From: a virus
Virus record (IMG/VR): IMGVR_UViG_3300042922_001182
Span: 62,001 to 126,000 of that record
Direction: 5' to 3' (one strand)
DNA: 64,000 bases
A model generated the notes under the pieces. It made no database searches. It was given only the letters and a program-made list of their open reading frames with translations, and had not been told where the DNA came from. The translations under genes and the position numbers were made by a program. Within the stretch, counting starts at the first letter, position 1. Each line of letters begins with the position of its first letter. Below, in pieces: positions 37,027 through 45,952 of the stretch.

Positions 37027-37404
37027 TTGATCATCAACCCCACCTACAGGCAGAAGAAGCCCGCGAACGCCGTCGTTGCGATCATGCGGGTCGAGAAGAA
37101 GGCGACCAAGAACGTCATCGTCTTCTTCCCCGAGTTACCCTTCGGCACGGATGAGAACGGGTACGTCCTGTGCAAGGCGTTCAACGCCACGACCGGGACC
37201 TGGTTCGGCGCCCACTACAAGCAGTGGCTCAGCCGCACCGAGACCGCCGACGAGGAACAGCGCAACCAGGCCGACGCAGCTCTGCTCCTCAGCGGGTTCA
37301 CCTCCCCTATGTGGTGGGTCATCGCCACCAACCACATGCACCCCCGAAACCTGATCGCCAACTGGAACGAGGAGCAGAGGCGCTCCCAGGCCAAGGGGGA
37401 GTAG
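37027..37404 (+). CDS. Unknown 125-aa protein, TTG start
   Basis: Not recognised. TTG at 37027 follows TAGGAGGAATGAACC. Basic N-terminus (YRQKKPANAVVAIMRVEKKATKN), Trp-containing middle (TTGTWFGAHYKQWLS) and a C-terminal helical part (HMHPRNLIANWNEEQRRSQ). Confidence 0.55.
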   Translation: MIINPTYRQKKPANAVVAIMRVEKKATKNVIVFFPELPFGTDENGYVLCKAFNATTGTWFGAHYKQWLSRTETADEEQRNQADAALLLSGFTSPMWWVIATNHMHPRNLIANWNEEQRRSQAKGE

Positions 37405-37408
37405 GCCC

Positions 37409-37636
37409 GTGGACATGCCGATGAGGGTCGAGGCCACCTTCGACCCCGCAGACCCCGCCGACCTGAGCCCCCACGCCCCGGCCGTGGGCGAGCGCCACAC
37501 CTTCGCCCGCTACCGGGTCGCGGAGGAGGGCCCTTACGCTGGGCAGTGGACCTGGACGCACGTCCGCAGCGACGGCACCGGGGGCACCTGGGTGCCTGAG
37601 TGCGACCTGAAGGACATCAAGGAGGTGTCGAAGTGA
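37409..37636 (+). CDS. Unknown 75-aa protein
   Basis: Not recognised. GTG at 37409 lies 4 bases after the previous stop (GGGGGAGTAGGCCC upstream). Rich in Asp, Pro and Ala at the N-terminus (EATFDPADPADLSPHAPA), then a beta-like domain with Trp (GPYAGQWTWTHVRSDG). Stop overlaps the next GTG. Confidence 0.5.
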   Translation: MDMPMRVEATFDPADPADLSPHAPAVGERHTFARYRVAEEGPYAGQWTWTHVRSDGTGGTWVPECDLKDIKEVSK

Positions 37637-38232
37637 AGAACGGACCAGTGACGAGGGAGGACCCCAAGGAGAAGGACCCCCTCATCAGATCAAGGGCCCC
37701 TATCATCAGCGTCGTGACGGTCGATTCTGGTCGAGAGGCCACTGAGATCCTCGACAAGGGCGATATCATCCAGTCCATCGGCGTCCCCGAGGCGAAGATG
37801 CTCAAATTCGTCAAGAGGGGCGATTGGATAGTCCTGAACGTCCGGGGCCACGGCGTGGTCATGGCCGGGAAGGTCACCCACGACGGGGACCCGGAGAGCG
37901 CCTCCTGGTGCTACGCCGGGACGGTGTCGCTGGACATCCAGGACGACCTGATGACCCCGGAGGAGCTGGGGCCGATCCTGGAGGGGAACGCCGCCAAGGG
38001 GCTCTTCGACATCGCCGCCAGGGGGCGGTACGGCCGCTTCTCGCTGCCGGACGACGCCCCGAGGTTCGTCGAGCTAATCGGACACACATCATTCATGCGG
38101 GAGGACATCGTCCGCGCCCTCATGAAGCGCTTGGACGCCGCTATCCGGGTCAAGGAGACCCCGGAGGAGAAGAAGCAGCGGATCCAGTCCCAGTTCTCCC
38201 ACCTGAAGAAGAAAGAAAGGAACGACCAATGA
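37633..38232 (+). CDS. Unknown 199-aa protein
   Basis: Not recognised. GTG at 37633 overlaps the previous stop (GTGA), with AAGGAGGTGTCGAA upstream. Charged N-terminus, central beta strands (GDWIVLNVRGHGVVMAGKV) and a basic C-terminal helix (EEKKQRIQSQFSHLKKKERN). Overlaps the next ATG by 4 bases. Confidence 0.58.
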   Translation: MKNGPVTREDPKEKDPLIRSRAPIISVVTVDSGREATEILDKGDIIQSIGVPEAKMLKFVKRGDWIVLNVRGHGVVMAGKVTHDGDPESASWCYAGTVSLDIQDDLMTPEELGPILEGNAAKGLFDIAARGRYGRFSLPDDAPRFVELIGHTSFMREDIVRALMKRLDAAIRVKETPEEKKQRIQSQFSHLKKKERNDQ

Positions 38233-38867
38233 TTCGAGTCACGACTCCCGAGGCGGCCATCGCCATCGCGGAGCAGAACGCCCCCGGTAGCCGGTACGAC
38301 GTCATCCTCAGGGCCGTCGCCGCCCGCCTGGAGGAGCTGAAGGACGCCTTCGCCTCCGAGGGGGTCGAGTACGACCCCGAGGAGCACGGGGCCGTCAAGG
38401 TCATGGACCACCCCGACGACTTCGACAAGGAAGAGGAGGGCGGCGCTGCCCCCGTCTCGCAGCGCATCTTCGAATCCATCACCTGGCATCCCGATCCCAT
38501 CGGGGTCGGCGGTTACTGGCAGCTGATTCAGCTCGGTGACGGCGACGCCTCCGAGACCTACATCGTCCCCAAGGGGCACCTCTACGCGGACGACGAGAAG
38601 TGGCTGGAGGAGCAGGTCCCCTCCGTCGAGCTGGCCTTAACGAACGGAGGCCCCTTGGTCGACAAGCTCTGCGACAAGTTCCGCGATAGTTCCTTCGAGA
38701 CCTTCAGCCAGGGGTTCGCCGAGGAGTACAACCACCTCGCCGAGTACAACCGGGACATGGAGCTCCCCCGCGACGAAGCGTCTTACATGGCGCTCGCAAC
38801 CCCCATCTACGAGAGCCTGAAGAAGGAGCTCTACCCCAACTTGGAGGCCGACACCGATGGCGACTAA
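38229..38867 (+). CDS. Unknown 212-aa acidic protein
   Basis: Not recognised. The ATG at 38229 follows GAAAGGAACGACCA inside the end of the previous gene. Helical N-terminus (AAIAIAEQNAPGSRYDVILRAVAARLEEL), acidic linker (DDFDKEEEGG), then a Trp/Tyr-rich beta part (GGYWQLIQLGDGDASETYIV) and acidic helices. Overlaps the next gene by 11 bases. Confidence 0.58.
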   Translation: MIRVTTPEAAIAIAEQNAPGSRYDVILRAVAARLEELKDAFASEGVEYDPEEHGAVKVMDHPDDFDKEEEGGAAPVSQRIFESITWHPDPIGVGGYWQLIQLGDGDASETYIVPKGHLYADDEKWLEEQVPSVELALTNGGPLVDKLCDKFRDSSFETFSQGFAEEYNHLAEYNRDMELPRDEASYMALATPIYESLKKELYPNLEADTDGD

Positions 38868-39261
38868 CGAGCCCCGCATCCAGCTCCAGTGGGGCTACAA
38901 CGGCGCCACCCCCGAGGGCGTCACCGCCGCCTGGGGCGTCCGGGCTGTCGTCGAGGACCGCTGGGTCTCGATGGGCGGTTGCCGCCAGAGCAACGTCGGC
39001 CCCAAGGAGGAGGTCGACGCCATCATCAAGCTGCTGAACTCCGGCGTGAACGCCGAGTGGCTGGCCCGCGCCAACGGCCTCCTCCAGGACAACGAGATCC
39101 ACCCCGCCCGGGAGCGTCAGGTCGTCCTGTACGCCAACGACGTCTCCCGCCTGGTGGTGGTGGGCAACACCAACGCCAGCCACGGCTACCTGTACGTGTC
39201 GGCCTTCTTCGACCACGACAACAAGACCGGGTGGCTTGACCGCGAGCACCCGATCGCCTAG
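38857..39261 (+). CDS. Unknown 134-aa protein
   Basis: Not recognised. The ATG at 38857 lies inside the end of the previous gene (GAGGCCGACACCG upstream). Alternating strands dominate (AAWGVRAVVEDRWVSMGGC, RQVVLYANDVSRLVVVGN, SHGYLYVSAFFDHD). Confidence 0.58.
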   Translation: MATNEPRIQLQWGYNGATPEGVTAAWGVRAVVEDRWVSMGGCRQSNVGPKEEVDAIIKLLNSGVNAEWLARANGLLQDNEIHPARERQVVLYANDVSRLVVVGNTNASHGYLYVSAFFDHDNKTGWLDREHPIA

Positions 39262-39277
39262 CTAGAGGAGAGACACC

Positions 39278-39640
39278 TTGGACAACAACGGCATCCCCTG
39301 CACCGTCGGCCAGCCCCAGATCGAGGGCAGCGTCGACCATCTCTCGGAGGGCATCACTAAGGAGCAGGTCGACCTCGTCTTCCAGACGGTCGAGCGGGCC
39401 CTCATCGAGGAGGTCGGCGACGACATCGTCAACTCCAAGATGAGCGCCATCGTCGACGTTGCCGGGAGCGAGGTCACGGTGACCCTCACCCTCAACCAGG
39501 TCGGCAACTGGGGGATCCCCAACACCGACGACGGCCTGGCCCAGATCTTCCGCGACGTCAAGGGCATGGCCCGTAGCCTCAAGGAGGGCGAGAGCCACAA
39601 CGACAACCTCAAGCGACTCCGTCCCGGCGAGTTCGCCTAG
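39278..39640 (+). CDS. Unknown 120-aa protein, TTG start
   Basis: Not recognised. TTG at 39278 follows AGAGGAGAGACACC. N-terminal polar segment, helices (KEQVDLVFQTVERALIEEVG) and strands (SAIVDVAGSEVTVTLTLNQV). Ends before a terminator. Confidence 0.55.
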   Translation: MDNNGIPCTVGQPQIEGSVDHLSEGITKEQVDLVFQTVERALIEEVGDDIVNSKMSAIVDVAGSEVTVTLTLNQVGNWGIPNTDDGLAQIFRDVKGMARSLKEGESHNDNLKRLRPGEFA

Positions 39641-39651
39641 GCAAACCCAGC

Positions 39652-39682
39652 AAAGGCCCTGTGAGAGATCGCAGGGCCTTTT
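39652..39682 (+). terminator. Intrinsic terminator
   Basis: AAAGGCCCTG and CAGGGCCTTT pair, followed by TATTTTG. Ends the 35960-39640 gene run. Confidence 0.72.
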
Positions 39683-39701
39683 ATTTTGTAAGGAGACCAG
39701 C

Positions 39702-40172
39702 GTGTCCAAAGAAAAACTCGCCGACCTCATCAAGAAGAATGAAGAGCTTGGTAGCGTACACTGCGTCGCCCTCAATGAGGATAAGAATGTCCTTCAGAGC
39801 GTTCTAATTGGAGAGGAATACCACTCCAGGGACGTCACGGGGATCCTGCATGACGGCCCCCTTCCCGACCTGCAGGACGCCTTCTTCGTTAGCGACGGGG
39901 GGAAGCTCTACGAGCTGCAGTACGTCATCGTCGGGAAGCTGGTGGAGGTCGCCCACCCCACCTCCACCACCTGCCCCTACCACGGCGTGGTCTGCCGCGA
40001 GTGCGGGGAGCACGTCAGCGTCTTCCACGCCGGAAACGAGTGGAAGGAGCTGCTCAACGAGCGCATCCAAGAGCACGTCGACGGAGACCACCCAGACCTC
40101 AAGCGGGACTACCCCGACCTGGTGGTCGAGTCCCTGCTCACCCCCCTCCCCACCTACAAGCCGTTCGGCTAG
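39702..40172 (+). CDS. Unknown 156-aa protein with possible zinc site
   Basis: Function unknown. GTG at 39702 follows TAAGGAGACCAGC. Near residues 91-110, TCPYHGVVCRECGEHV offers Cys and His ligands for a zinc ion, and a helix ending HVDGDHPDLK follows. The N-terminal half is alpha/beta. The start of this gene (to about 39800) is less GC-rich than its surroundings. Confidence 0.57.
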   Translation: MSKEKLADLIKKNEELGSVHCVALNEDKNVLQSVLIGEEYHSRDVTGILHDGPLPDLQDAFFVSDGGKLYELQYVIVGKLVEVAHPTSTTCPYHGVVCRECGEHVSVFHAGNEWKELLNERIQEHVDGDHPDLKRDYPDLVVESLLTPLPTYKPFG

Positions 40173-40184
40173 GAGAAGGAAGTC

Positions 40185-40985
40185 ATGAGCAAAGAGATCC
40201 ACAGCGACAAGCTGGCCACCAAGGAGAAGATCGTCAACTGCGTCCTCCTCGGCGGCGGCTGTATCACCAACCTCCCCCAGGTCGACCCCGAGACCGGGCT
40301 CTACCGCGTGGCGGCCTGGGACGGGAAGCTCGATTGGTACGCCGACCTCACGGCTGAGGAGTGGCGCGAGACCGACTCGATCATCACCGGCTACCTGCTC
40401 CTGGAGCGGGTCAAGCGGGAGCACCCCGGCTTCATCTTCGAGATCGAGCAGGACATCGACGAGCACTTCGTCTGGGAGGGAGAGGCTAACGATCCCCGGC
40501 TAGATGGGGACGGCCAGTTCTACGACATCCTGGTCTACGCCAAGGCCATCGTCGACGGCGAGTTCGTGACCGGCGAGGCGGTCCTGGGGAGCACCTACAT
40601 GGACTACGGCCAGCCCCTCGGGGACGTCAACGGCTACCTGGAGCAGCTTCTCAAGGACGCGGTCGAGGACCTGATGGCGAATCTGGAGAGGAAGGGGGTT
40701 CAGGTCTTTCTCGGCCACACGGTATACGCCGAGTGGCCGAGCTACGACCAGTTCCGGGCCGCCCGGGATCGGTTCTACGAGAGCCCCATCGAGCCGTATA
40801 CCGGCCTCCTTTGGGCCCCTCCCGGGAAGAGCTCCCTCTCCATGAGGTCCACCACGCCGATGGCGTGGGAGCAGGCGGAGGCCCTGGCGCGGACCATCAA
40901 GTCGGCTCACCCGCCGAGCCACCTCCAGATCAGCACCCACGCCACCACCGTTTCCAAGGAGATCATCATCAATGGGAAAGGCTAA
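40185..40985 (+). CDS. Unknown 266-aa protein
   Basis: Not recognised. The ATG at 40185 follows TAGGAGAAGGAAGTC. Alpha/beta, with FDIxxE-like acidic stretch (PGFIFEIEQDIDEHFVWEGE) and helices (LEQLLKDAVEDLMANLERKG). Overlaps the next gene by 14 bases, so coupling is likely. Confidence 0.58.
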   Translation: MSKEIHSDKLATKEKIVNCVLLGGGCITNLPQVDPETGLYRVAAWDGKLDWYADLTAEEWRETDSIITGYLLLERVKREHPGFIFEIEQDIDEHFVWEGEANDPRLDGDGQFYDILVYAKAIVDGEFVTGEAVLGSTYMDYGQPLGDVNGYLEQLLKDAVEDLMANLERKGVQVFLGHTVYAEWPSYDQFRAARDRFYESPIEPYTGLLWAPPGKSSLSMRSTTPMAWEQAEALARTIKSAHPPSHLQISTHATTVSKEIIINGKG

Positions 40986-42231
40986 CCGGGACAAGATCCG
41001 CAAGCTCCCCTTCGAGTCGAAGGAGAAGATCCCCCTCCTTGTGGAGGAGGCCGAGTCCGTCCTCAAGGTCGTCGAGTCCGTCTTCGGGCCCTTCGCCCGC
41101 AGCGCGGCCTCCTACGAGGGGATGGACGACACCGAGGCCATCACCATCCCCATCAGCGATGGCCCCCTCCAGGGCAACATGCGCCTATGGTTCTGCAGCC
41201 GGGCGGGTCGGTTCGGCGACGAGAAGCACCCCGACCTGTTCGAGGTCTTCATCGACGACGGGTACCCCTACCGGGAGGCGTCGGAGACCATGGGCTTCGC
41301 CGACACCAAGGGGCCCATCGACGACGACGCCCCGTTCTACGATCGTGGCGTGACGCTTCGGGTGCCTCTCAAGAACCCGAAGCATGCCGCCAAGGTCTTG
41401 GAGCGCCTCATGGAGGTCATCAAGGCGTCGGGGGTCCACCCGGAGCTGCTCGACAACTCCCCGGAGAGGGCCCTGGAGTTCTACCGGAGGGACCCCGTGT
41501 CCTACGAGGTCCGGGCGCTCATGCCGCTGGTGGACCACTCCAAGCAGAGCTACGGATGGGGCCTGGACATCGAGGCCATCGCCTCGGTCCTGTTGGAGGC
41601 GGGCCTCCCCACCCACTACGAGCACAAGTATCCCAAGGCATTCTCCATCCCTCCCGGATTGGAGAATCGCAAGAAGCTGGTCAAGCGCAGCTGGATCACC
41701 GTCCGCATCGACAATGACATCAGGGCCAGGGATCTGGCGAAGGGCCTGGTGGAGATCGGGGCCGTCCAGGTCCACCTCACCATCAAGAGGGTCACCGTCT
41801 CCAACGACCGCCTCTACCCGGAGGACATGAAGGGGGACCACTACGCCTTCACTTCGGAGGAGGTCCCGGTTGAGGTCAAGGTCATCGAGTTCGGCATCCA
41901 CCGCCAGATGGCGTTCGCCGCCGACGGTGAGGGCATCAGCGCCTACGGCAACATGTACCGCAGCGAGGCGGACCACGAGGACGGGAAGGACTTCGAGCCA
42001 TCGGGCTGGGACGGCTTCGGCTTCCTGGCGGAATGGTGGGACCCCTGGCGGGACCGCGAGATTTCCGGCAGAGACATCATCGCCATGTTCGACGCCGGGC
42101 TGAAGGAGCGAATCCGATCCGGGGATCTGCGCGTCTACTGGCGTGAGGATTACGAAGAGGACAGCGCGACGCTGGTGGATCCGAACGACCCGGAGCGCAT
42201 GTACAGCATCGCCGACGACAACGACACCTAG
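40972..42231 (+). CDS. Unknown 419-aa protein
   Basis: Not recognised. The ATG at 40972 follows CAAGGAGATCATCATCA inside the previous gene. Strand-rich segments (GNMRLWFCSRAGRFGDEKHPD, LFEVFIDDGYPY) alternate with helices (AAKVLERLMEVIKASG), and the C-terminal third is Trp-rich (GFLAEWWDPWRDREI). No catalytic motif recognised. Last gene before the hairpin at 42256-42296. Confidence 0.58.
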   Translation: MGKANRDKIRKLPFESKEKIPLLVEEAESVLKVVESVFGPFARSAASYEGMDDTEAITIPISDGPLQGNMRLWFCSRAGRFGDEKHPDLFEVFIDDGYPYREASETMGFADTKGPIDDDAPFYDRGVTLRVPLKNPKHAAKVLERLMEVIKASGVHPELLDNSPERALEFYRRDPVSYEVRALMPLVDHSKQSYGWGLDIEAIASVLLEAGLPTHYEHKYPKAFSIPPGLENRKKLVKRSWITVRIDNDIRARDLAKGLVEIGAVQVHLTIKRVTVSNDRLYPEDMKGDHYAFTSEEVPVEVKVIEFGIHRQMAFAADGEGISAYGNMYRSEADHEDGKDFEPSGWDGFGFLAEWWDPWRDREISGRDIIAMFDAGLKERIRSGDLRVYWREDYEEDSATLVDPNDPERMYSIADDNDT

Positions 42232-42255
42232 GCGGCTCGTCCGCATATCCGGTAA

Positions 42256-42296
42256 GGGGTGGGGGGAACACGACCGTATGTGAGCCCCCCTACCCC
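42256..42296 (+). promoter_or_regulatory. Hairpin with an AACA-N6-TA element in its loop
   Basis: GGGGTGGGGGG pairs with CCCCCCTACCCC (one bulged T). The loop contains AACA-CGACCG-TA (42267-42278), 44 bases upstream of the ATG at 42322. It may terminate upstream transcription as RNA and act as a promoter as DNA. The AACA match may also be chance. Confidence 0.38.
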
Positions 42297-42321
42297 CAAT
42301 CTCAGAAGGGACATCAGCGAA

Positions 42322-42846
42322 ATGCGCTACACCGATCAGCCCAAGACCGTCGTCACCGACATCAACGCGGGCAAGGCCTACATCATCTCCGGTCGCACCT
42401 TCTTCGTGCTCGCCTCCAACTTCCGCAAGGAGTCCGAGGGCGAGGACGGCCCCATCTACAGCGTCCTCGCCGACCTGAAGGGCGCGGTTACCGTCGTCTC
42501 CGCAGCCGACCTCTACGCCCTGGAGCGGGCCCCCGAGCAGGACAAGAACGAGGGCGGCTTCATCGTGGTCCACGGCCCGGACTCCGGCTGGCGCTACAAG
42601 CACTTCAAGGGCGGTCAGTACCGCGTCGTCAGCTCCAAGGTGGAGGCCCTGGTGGACGGCGAGGTCGTCACCTACGTCGCCTACGAGGCCCACATCAACC
42701 CCTCCCAGCACACCCGCTGGCTGCGCCCCTACGAGTCCTTCTTCGGCGACGTCCGCATCGACAGGAAGACCCTCCAGAGCGTCCCGGACGACGCGCCCCA
42801 GGATGGCACCGTCATCGTCCACCGCTTCGACCTGGTGAGCCGCTGA
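42322..42846 (+). CDS. DUF1653-like protein
   Basis: A 174-residue protein whose C-terminal half fits DUF1653, a small family of unknown function that is common in bacteria and phages. It shows the aromatic start WRYKHFKGGQYRVVSSKV, then VVTYVAYEA, and WLRPYESFFGDVRIDRKTL, matching xYRHYKGxxYEVxxxAxH, VVYxxLY and WVRPxxMFxExV. The N-terminal half is an added alpha/beta segment (KTVVTDINAGKAYIISGR). ATG 42322 follows TCAGAAGGGACATCAGCGA. No role in phage biology is established. Confidence 0.65.
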   Translation: MRYTDQPKTVVTDINAGKAYIISGRTFFVLASNFRKESEGEDGPIYSVLADLKGAVTVVSAADLYALERAPEQDKNEGGFIVVHGPDSGWRYKHFKGGQYRVVSSKVEALVDGEVVTYVAYEAHINPSQHTRWLRPYESFFGDVRIDRKTLQSVPDDAPQDGTVIVHRFDLVSR

Positions 42847-43289
42847 TGGGGTACCAACCTCGCGGGGAATGGCATCCGCGCATCGACCCTCAGCTTCTCG
42901 CCATCGCCGTCGTCCTGAGCGTCATCCTCGGCATCGCGGCCTACTTCATCACCAACCACCTGACGTCGAAGGTCGTCATGGAGGTGGTGGCCGTCGTCGA
43001 CTGGAGGAACTACAAGCCCGAGTGGTACGAGAGCACCACCCGGGCGGTCACCTCCACCACCTACGTCCCCGACGGCAAGGGAGGGACCAAGGCGGTCAGC
43101 ACGACCACCTACGTCCCCGACACGATCTACCACCAGCCGGAGTACCAGGTCCACTTCGCGTGGAGGAGCTTCGGCTACCTGGAGACCTACTACGACCCGT
43201 CCTACGGCGGGTGGCAGGAGGACCAGGAGCGAGACATGGTGATCAGGGAGGGCGGGCTGCGGCGCGACCACTACCTGGCACCCGAATAG
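42846..43289 (+). CDS. Membrane-anchored 147-aa protein
   Basis: Function unknown. The ATG at 42846 overlaps the previous stop (TGATG). One N-terminal transmembrane helix (about residues 17-37, LLAIAVVLSVILGIAAYFI) is followed by an external or periplasmic domain rich in Tyr and Thr. That domain has a repeated element (TSTTYVPDGKGG, STTTYVPDTIY). The repeats and anchor suggest a cell-surface or envelope role, such as blocking adsorption of other phages. Confidence 0.6.
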   Translation: MGYQPRGEWHPRIDPQLLAIAVVLSVILGIAAYFITNHLTSKVVMEVVAVVDWRNYKPEWYESTTRAVTSTTYVPDGKGGTKAVSTTTYVPDTIYHQPEYQVHFAWRSFGYLETYYDPSYGGWQEDQERDMVIREGGLRRDHYLAPE

Positions 43290-43305
43290 AGAAAGGAAAG
43301 AGACC

Positions 43306-44322
43306 TTGAGCAACTTCAACGAGGACCAGTACGTCCGCGTCCAGAGCACCGGCAAGTTCGGGATCGTTCAGCGCGTTGACCCCAAGGACAAGACCCCCGA
43401 CGGCAGGAACGTCCTTCTGGCGTCCCCCAATCGCGGGGAGTCCATGTTCTACGCCCCCGAGGAGGACCTGGCGATCGTGGACCGCGTCATGCTGGTCAAC
43501 CTCATCGAGCAGCTGACCAACACCGTCGAGCGCCTCCCCTTCACCATCCTGGGCGACATGGCGGGCGTCCTCACCTACGACATGCCCCTCAAGGGCGTGG
43601 AGAAGGGCAAGGTCGTCATCGTGGCGTCCTCCGGCGACGCCGTGGAGGTCCTGGACCTGAACTGGACCCCCGGCGCCCCGGTCAAGAACAACGTCAAGGT
43701 CGGCCTCGGCGAGGACGAGTACTGGATCGACGCGGACCAGCTGGTCCCCTCCACGGAGGAGAACATCCGGGAGGCCATCCGGATCAAGCAGAAGTCCCTC
43801 TGGACCCTGCGCTCCCTCGCCGCCAACCTGGGGCAGGAGCCCGCGCTGGCCGAGGAGGAGGGCCTGCGGCACGTCGGCCTGCACGTCAGCGGGACCGGCG
43901 AGATCATGGACATCCTCATGTACGAGTCGTACGAGGAGGCCCGGGACAACCTGCTGGACACCGTCGAGAGCGCCACCGGCTTCCACCCCAAGCGGGGCGA
44001 GACCCTGTCCATGTGGCGCCTGGACGACAGCGGCTCTGCCACCCAGATGCCCCTGCCCCTCGACGAGGAGTTCCTGACCCACGCGGCCAGGTACCACAAC
44101 ACCCAGGTCCCCACCGTCAACCGCATGGTCCACTACCACGCCTACGGCACCCCCGGCGGCGAGTACAAGAGCGTCCCCCGGGCGGCCGTCATCACCGACG
44201 TCATCGACCCGGACCTCGTGGGCCTCGCCATCCTCAACCCCACCGGCCAGTTCTTCAACCCCCGCGTCCCCTACAGCGCGGAGCCGAAGCCCGGCCACTG
44301 GTCCTGGCCCCCTCGGGCCTAG
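43306..44322 (+). CDS. Unknown 338-aa protein ending in a GTPGGEY phage domain
   Basis: TTG at 43306 follows GAAAGGAAAGAGACC. The N-terminal 60 residues look like a small beta domain (YVRVQSTGKFGIVQRV), and the middle is mixed. The last 70 residues (NRMVHYHAYGTPGGEYKSV, PRAAVITDV, AILNPTGQFFN, GHWSWP) match, from memory, a small domain usually found as a separate protein in actinobacteriophages. That protein has the pattern VHYxSYGTPGGEY, CRAAxVT, LxVLNPTGxFFN and WHWP. Here it is fused to a larger protein. Its function is unknown. It is my main sequence hint of an actinobacterial host. Confidence 0.6.
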   Translation: MSNFNEDQYVRVQSTGKFGIVQRVDPKDKTPDGRNVLLASPNRGESMFYAPEEDLAIVDRVMLVNLIEQLTNTVERLPFTILGDMAGVLTYDMPLKGVEKGKVVIVASSGDAVEVLDLNWTPGAPVKNNVKVGLGEDEYWIDADQLVPSTEENIREAIRIKQKSLWTLRSLAANLGQEPALAEEEGLRHVGLHVSGTGEIMDILMYESYEEARDNLLDTVESATGFHPKRGETLSMWRLDDSGSATQMPLPLDEEFLTHAARYHNTQVPTVNRMVHYHAYGTPGGEYKSVPRAAVITDVIDPDLVGLAILNPTGQFFNPRVPYSAEPKPGHWSWPPRA

Positions 44323-44329
44323 CCCCTCT

Positions 44330-44361
44330 GGGGTCCCTCCGGGGGCCCCTTTCTTTTTTTT
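44330..44361 (+). terminator. Intrinsic terminator
   Basis: GGGGTCCC and GGGGGCCCC pair around TCCG (one T-G pair), then TTTC and T8. The ribosome binding site GGAGG of the next gene directly follows. Confidence 0.75.
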
Positions 44362-44373
44362 CGGAGGTAGTTC

Positions 44374-44652
44374 ATGAGAGACAAGGAGAGGCTGGCGCAC
44401 GTCGAGGCCAGGATGGCGGAGATCCGAGACCTGGGGGACTCCAAGAGCTTCGAGGTCTGGACCAAGGAGTTCCGCCGACAGCTGGAGGAGGAGATGTCCG
44501 AGCTGCTCAAGAGCATCTGGCTTTCCGCCTTCCCCGAGGACGCCGACAGGTTCTTCTCGGTGACCGTCCACACCACGAGCCTGCTCTACCGGGAGTACAA
44601 GGTCGAGCTGCCGGGCTGGGTGTCGGCGGCCCTGAGGGGGGTGGAGCTGTGA
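44374..44652 (+). CDS. Unknown 92-aa protein
   Basis: Not recognised. The ATG at 44374 follows CGGAGGTAGTTC. Helical, charged (RLAHVEARMAEIRDLGDSK, FRRQLEEEMSELLKSIW). Its TGA overlaps the next ATG (TGATG), so translation is coupled. Confidence 0.57.
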   Translation: MRDKERLAHVEARMAEIRDLGDSKSFEVWTKEFRRQLEEEMSELLKSIWLSAFPEDADRFFSVTVHTTSLLYREYKVELPGWVSAALRGVEL

Positions 44653-45077
44653 TGGAGCCCTGGTTCGTCACGGGCCTCTGGAACGTCTTCAAGGACAAGG
44701 AGGACCCCAAGAGGGGCGTCATCACGGGCGCCATCGAGAGCGTCGTGATGAAGGAGATGACCAGACGGCACTTCCGCTACTCGGAGGAGAAGCCGGGGGG
44801 CATCACCGTCACCGAGGGCACCGTCCCCGACGACGTGGCGGAGGAGGTCTACGAGGCCTGCCTGGTCCGCATGGGCGAGCTCCGGACGGAGGACGAGCCC
44901 TACCGGGAGATCCCGGAGAACGAGGACGACGACGAGGCCACCGCAGAGGTGCGCCTGCTGCTGAGCGACATCATCAACGACATGATGAACGCCAGCGACA
45001 TCCAGACCGTATCCTGCTTCGTCCGTGCGGACGCGAAGAGGATCGAGCTGGTCAACCTGGAGGTGAAGGTCAAGTGA
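44652..45077 (+). CDS. Unknown 141-aa protein
   Basis: Not recognised. The ATG at 44652 overlaps the previous stop. Acidic C-terminal half (EPYREIPENEDDDEATAEV, LLLSDIINDMMNASD). Overlaps the next GTG by 4 bases (GTGA). Confidence 0.57.
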   Translation: MEPWFVTGLWNVFKDKEDPKRGVITGAIESVVMKEMTRRHFRYSEEKPGGITVTEGTVPDDVAEEVYEACLVRMGELRTEDEPYREIPENEDDDEATAEVRLLLSDIINDMMNASDIQTVSCFVRADAKRIELVNLEVKVK

Positions 45078-45949
45078 TCAAGCGAATCAACGTCATGCGG
45101 GCCATCGAGGACCGCGTCAACGAGCCCCTGAAGGGCTTCGGGGTGCGCATCCTGTTCAAGGAGGCCACCGCCACTGGCTGGTACTCCGGCGCCATCGTCG
45201 ACGGCGAGGGCCGGTTGCTCTCTACGTGGTACTCCGGCTCCTCCTCCGGCCAGGACAGCCTCATCTCGGGGCACGCCAACCTCTCCAGCGCCAAGTTCGT
45301 CCTCGCCGAGTTCCTGCTGGACGACGCGTGGGCCCAGGAGCTCATCCGGGAGCACAGCTACGAGGTCCCCGAGCCCGTGGAGGAGGGCGAGGAACCCGTC
45401 TGGTGGTTCCGCCACGACTCCTGCGACGTCTTCGTGACCTCCAAGCAGCCCCACTCCGGTTCGGTCAGGGGCGTCATCAGGAGCATCAAGGACCCCGACC
45501 AGGACCCCCCGATCGCCACCTTCAGCGTGGACAACTGGGACCCGGGCAGGGACCTCTTCGCCTGGGCCTTCTCCTTCGAGCGGTCCAGCTCCATGCACGG
45601 CCGCCTCAAGGACTCCATCCAGAACAGGTGGAGGAACGAGCTCGTCAGCTACAAGCACCACCACAGCGCCCACAGCTGCACCGTGCGCTTCGCCGAGGCG
45701 GTCAACAAGCTCCCAGGGATCATGGCCGTCTACGCCGCCCGCTACCTCGTCGGCTGGGACTCCCCCAAGGAGAGCGTCCGCGTCGGCGTCCTGATCGGGG
45801 AGGGCCACGAGACCCACCAGGACGTCATCAGGCTCTACCACAAGGCACGGAGCGAGTCCCCGGGGTACGACCTCCACGTCAACCTGGACGTCTACAGCGA
45901 GGACGCCGAGGCGACCCTGGCCAAGATGCCGGGCATGATGAAGCTCTAG
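45074..45949 (+). CDS. Unknown 291-aa protein
   Basis: Not recognised. GTG at 45074 overlaps the previous stop, with CTGGAGGTGAAGGTCAA upstream. Alpha/beta with several aromatic strands (GWYSGAIVDGEG, VWWFRHDSCDVFVTS, RDLFAWAFSFERSS) and a cluster of His (YKHHHSAHSC). The His/Asp content might indicate metal binding, but no family motif is clear. Confidence 0.58.
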   Translation: MIKRINVMRAIEDRVNEPLKGFGVRILFKEATATGWYSGAIVDGEGRLLSTWYSGSSSGQDSLISGHANLSSAKFVLAEFLLDDAWAQELIREHSYEVPEPVEEGEEPVWWFRHDSCDVFVTSKQPHSGSVRGVIRSIKDPDQDPPIATFSVDNWDPGRDLFAWAFSFERSSSMHGRLKDSIQNRWRNELVSYKHHHSAHSCTVRFAEAVNKLPGIMAVYAARYLVGWDSPKESVRVGVLIGEGHETHQDVIRLYHKARSESPGYDLHVNLDVYSEDAEATLAKMPGMMKL

Positions 45950-45952
45950 GCG

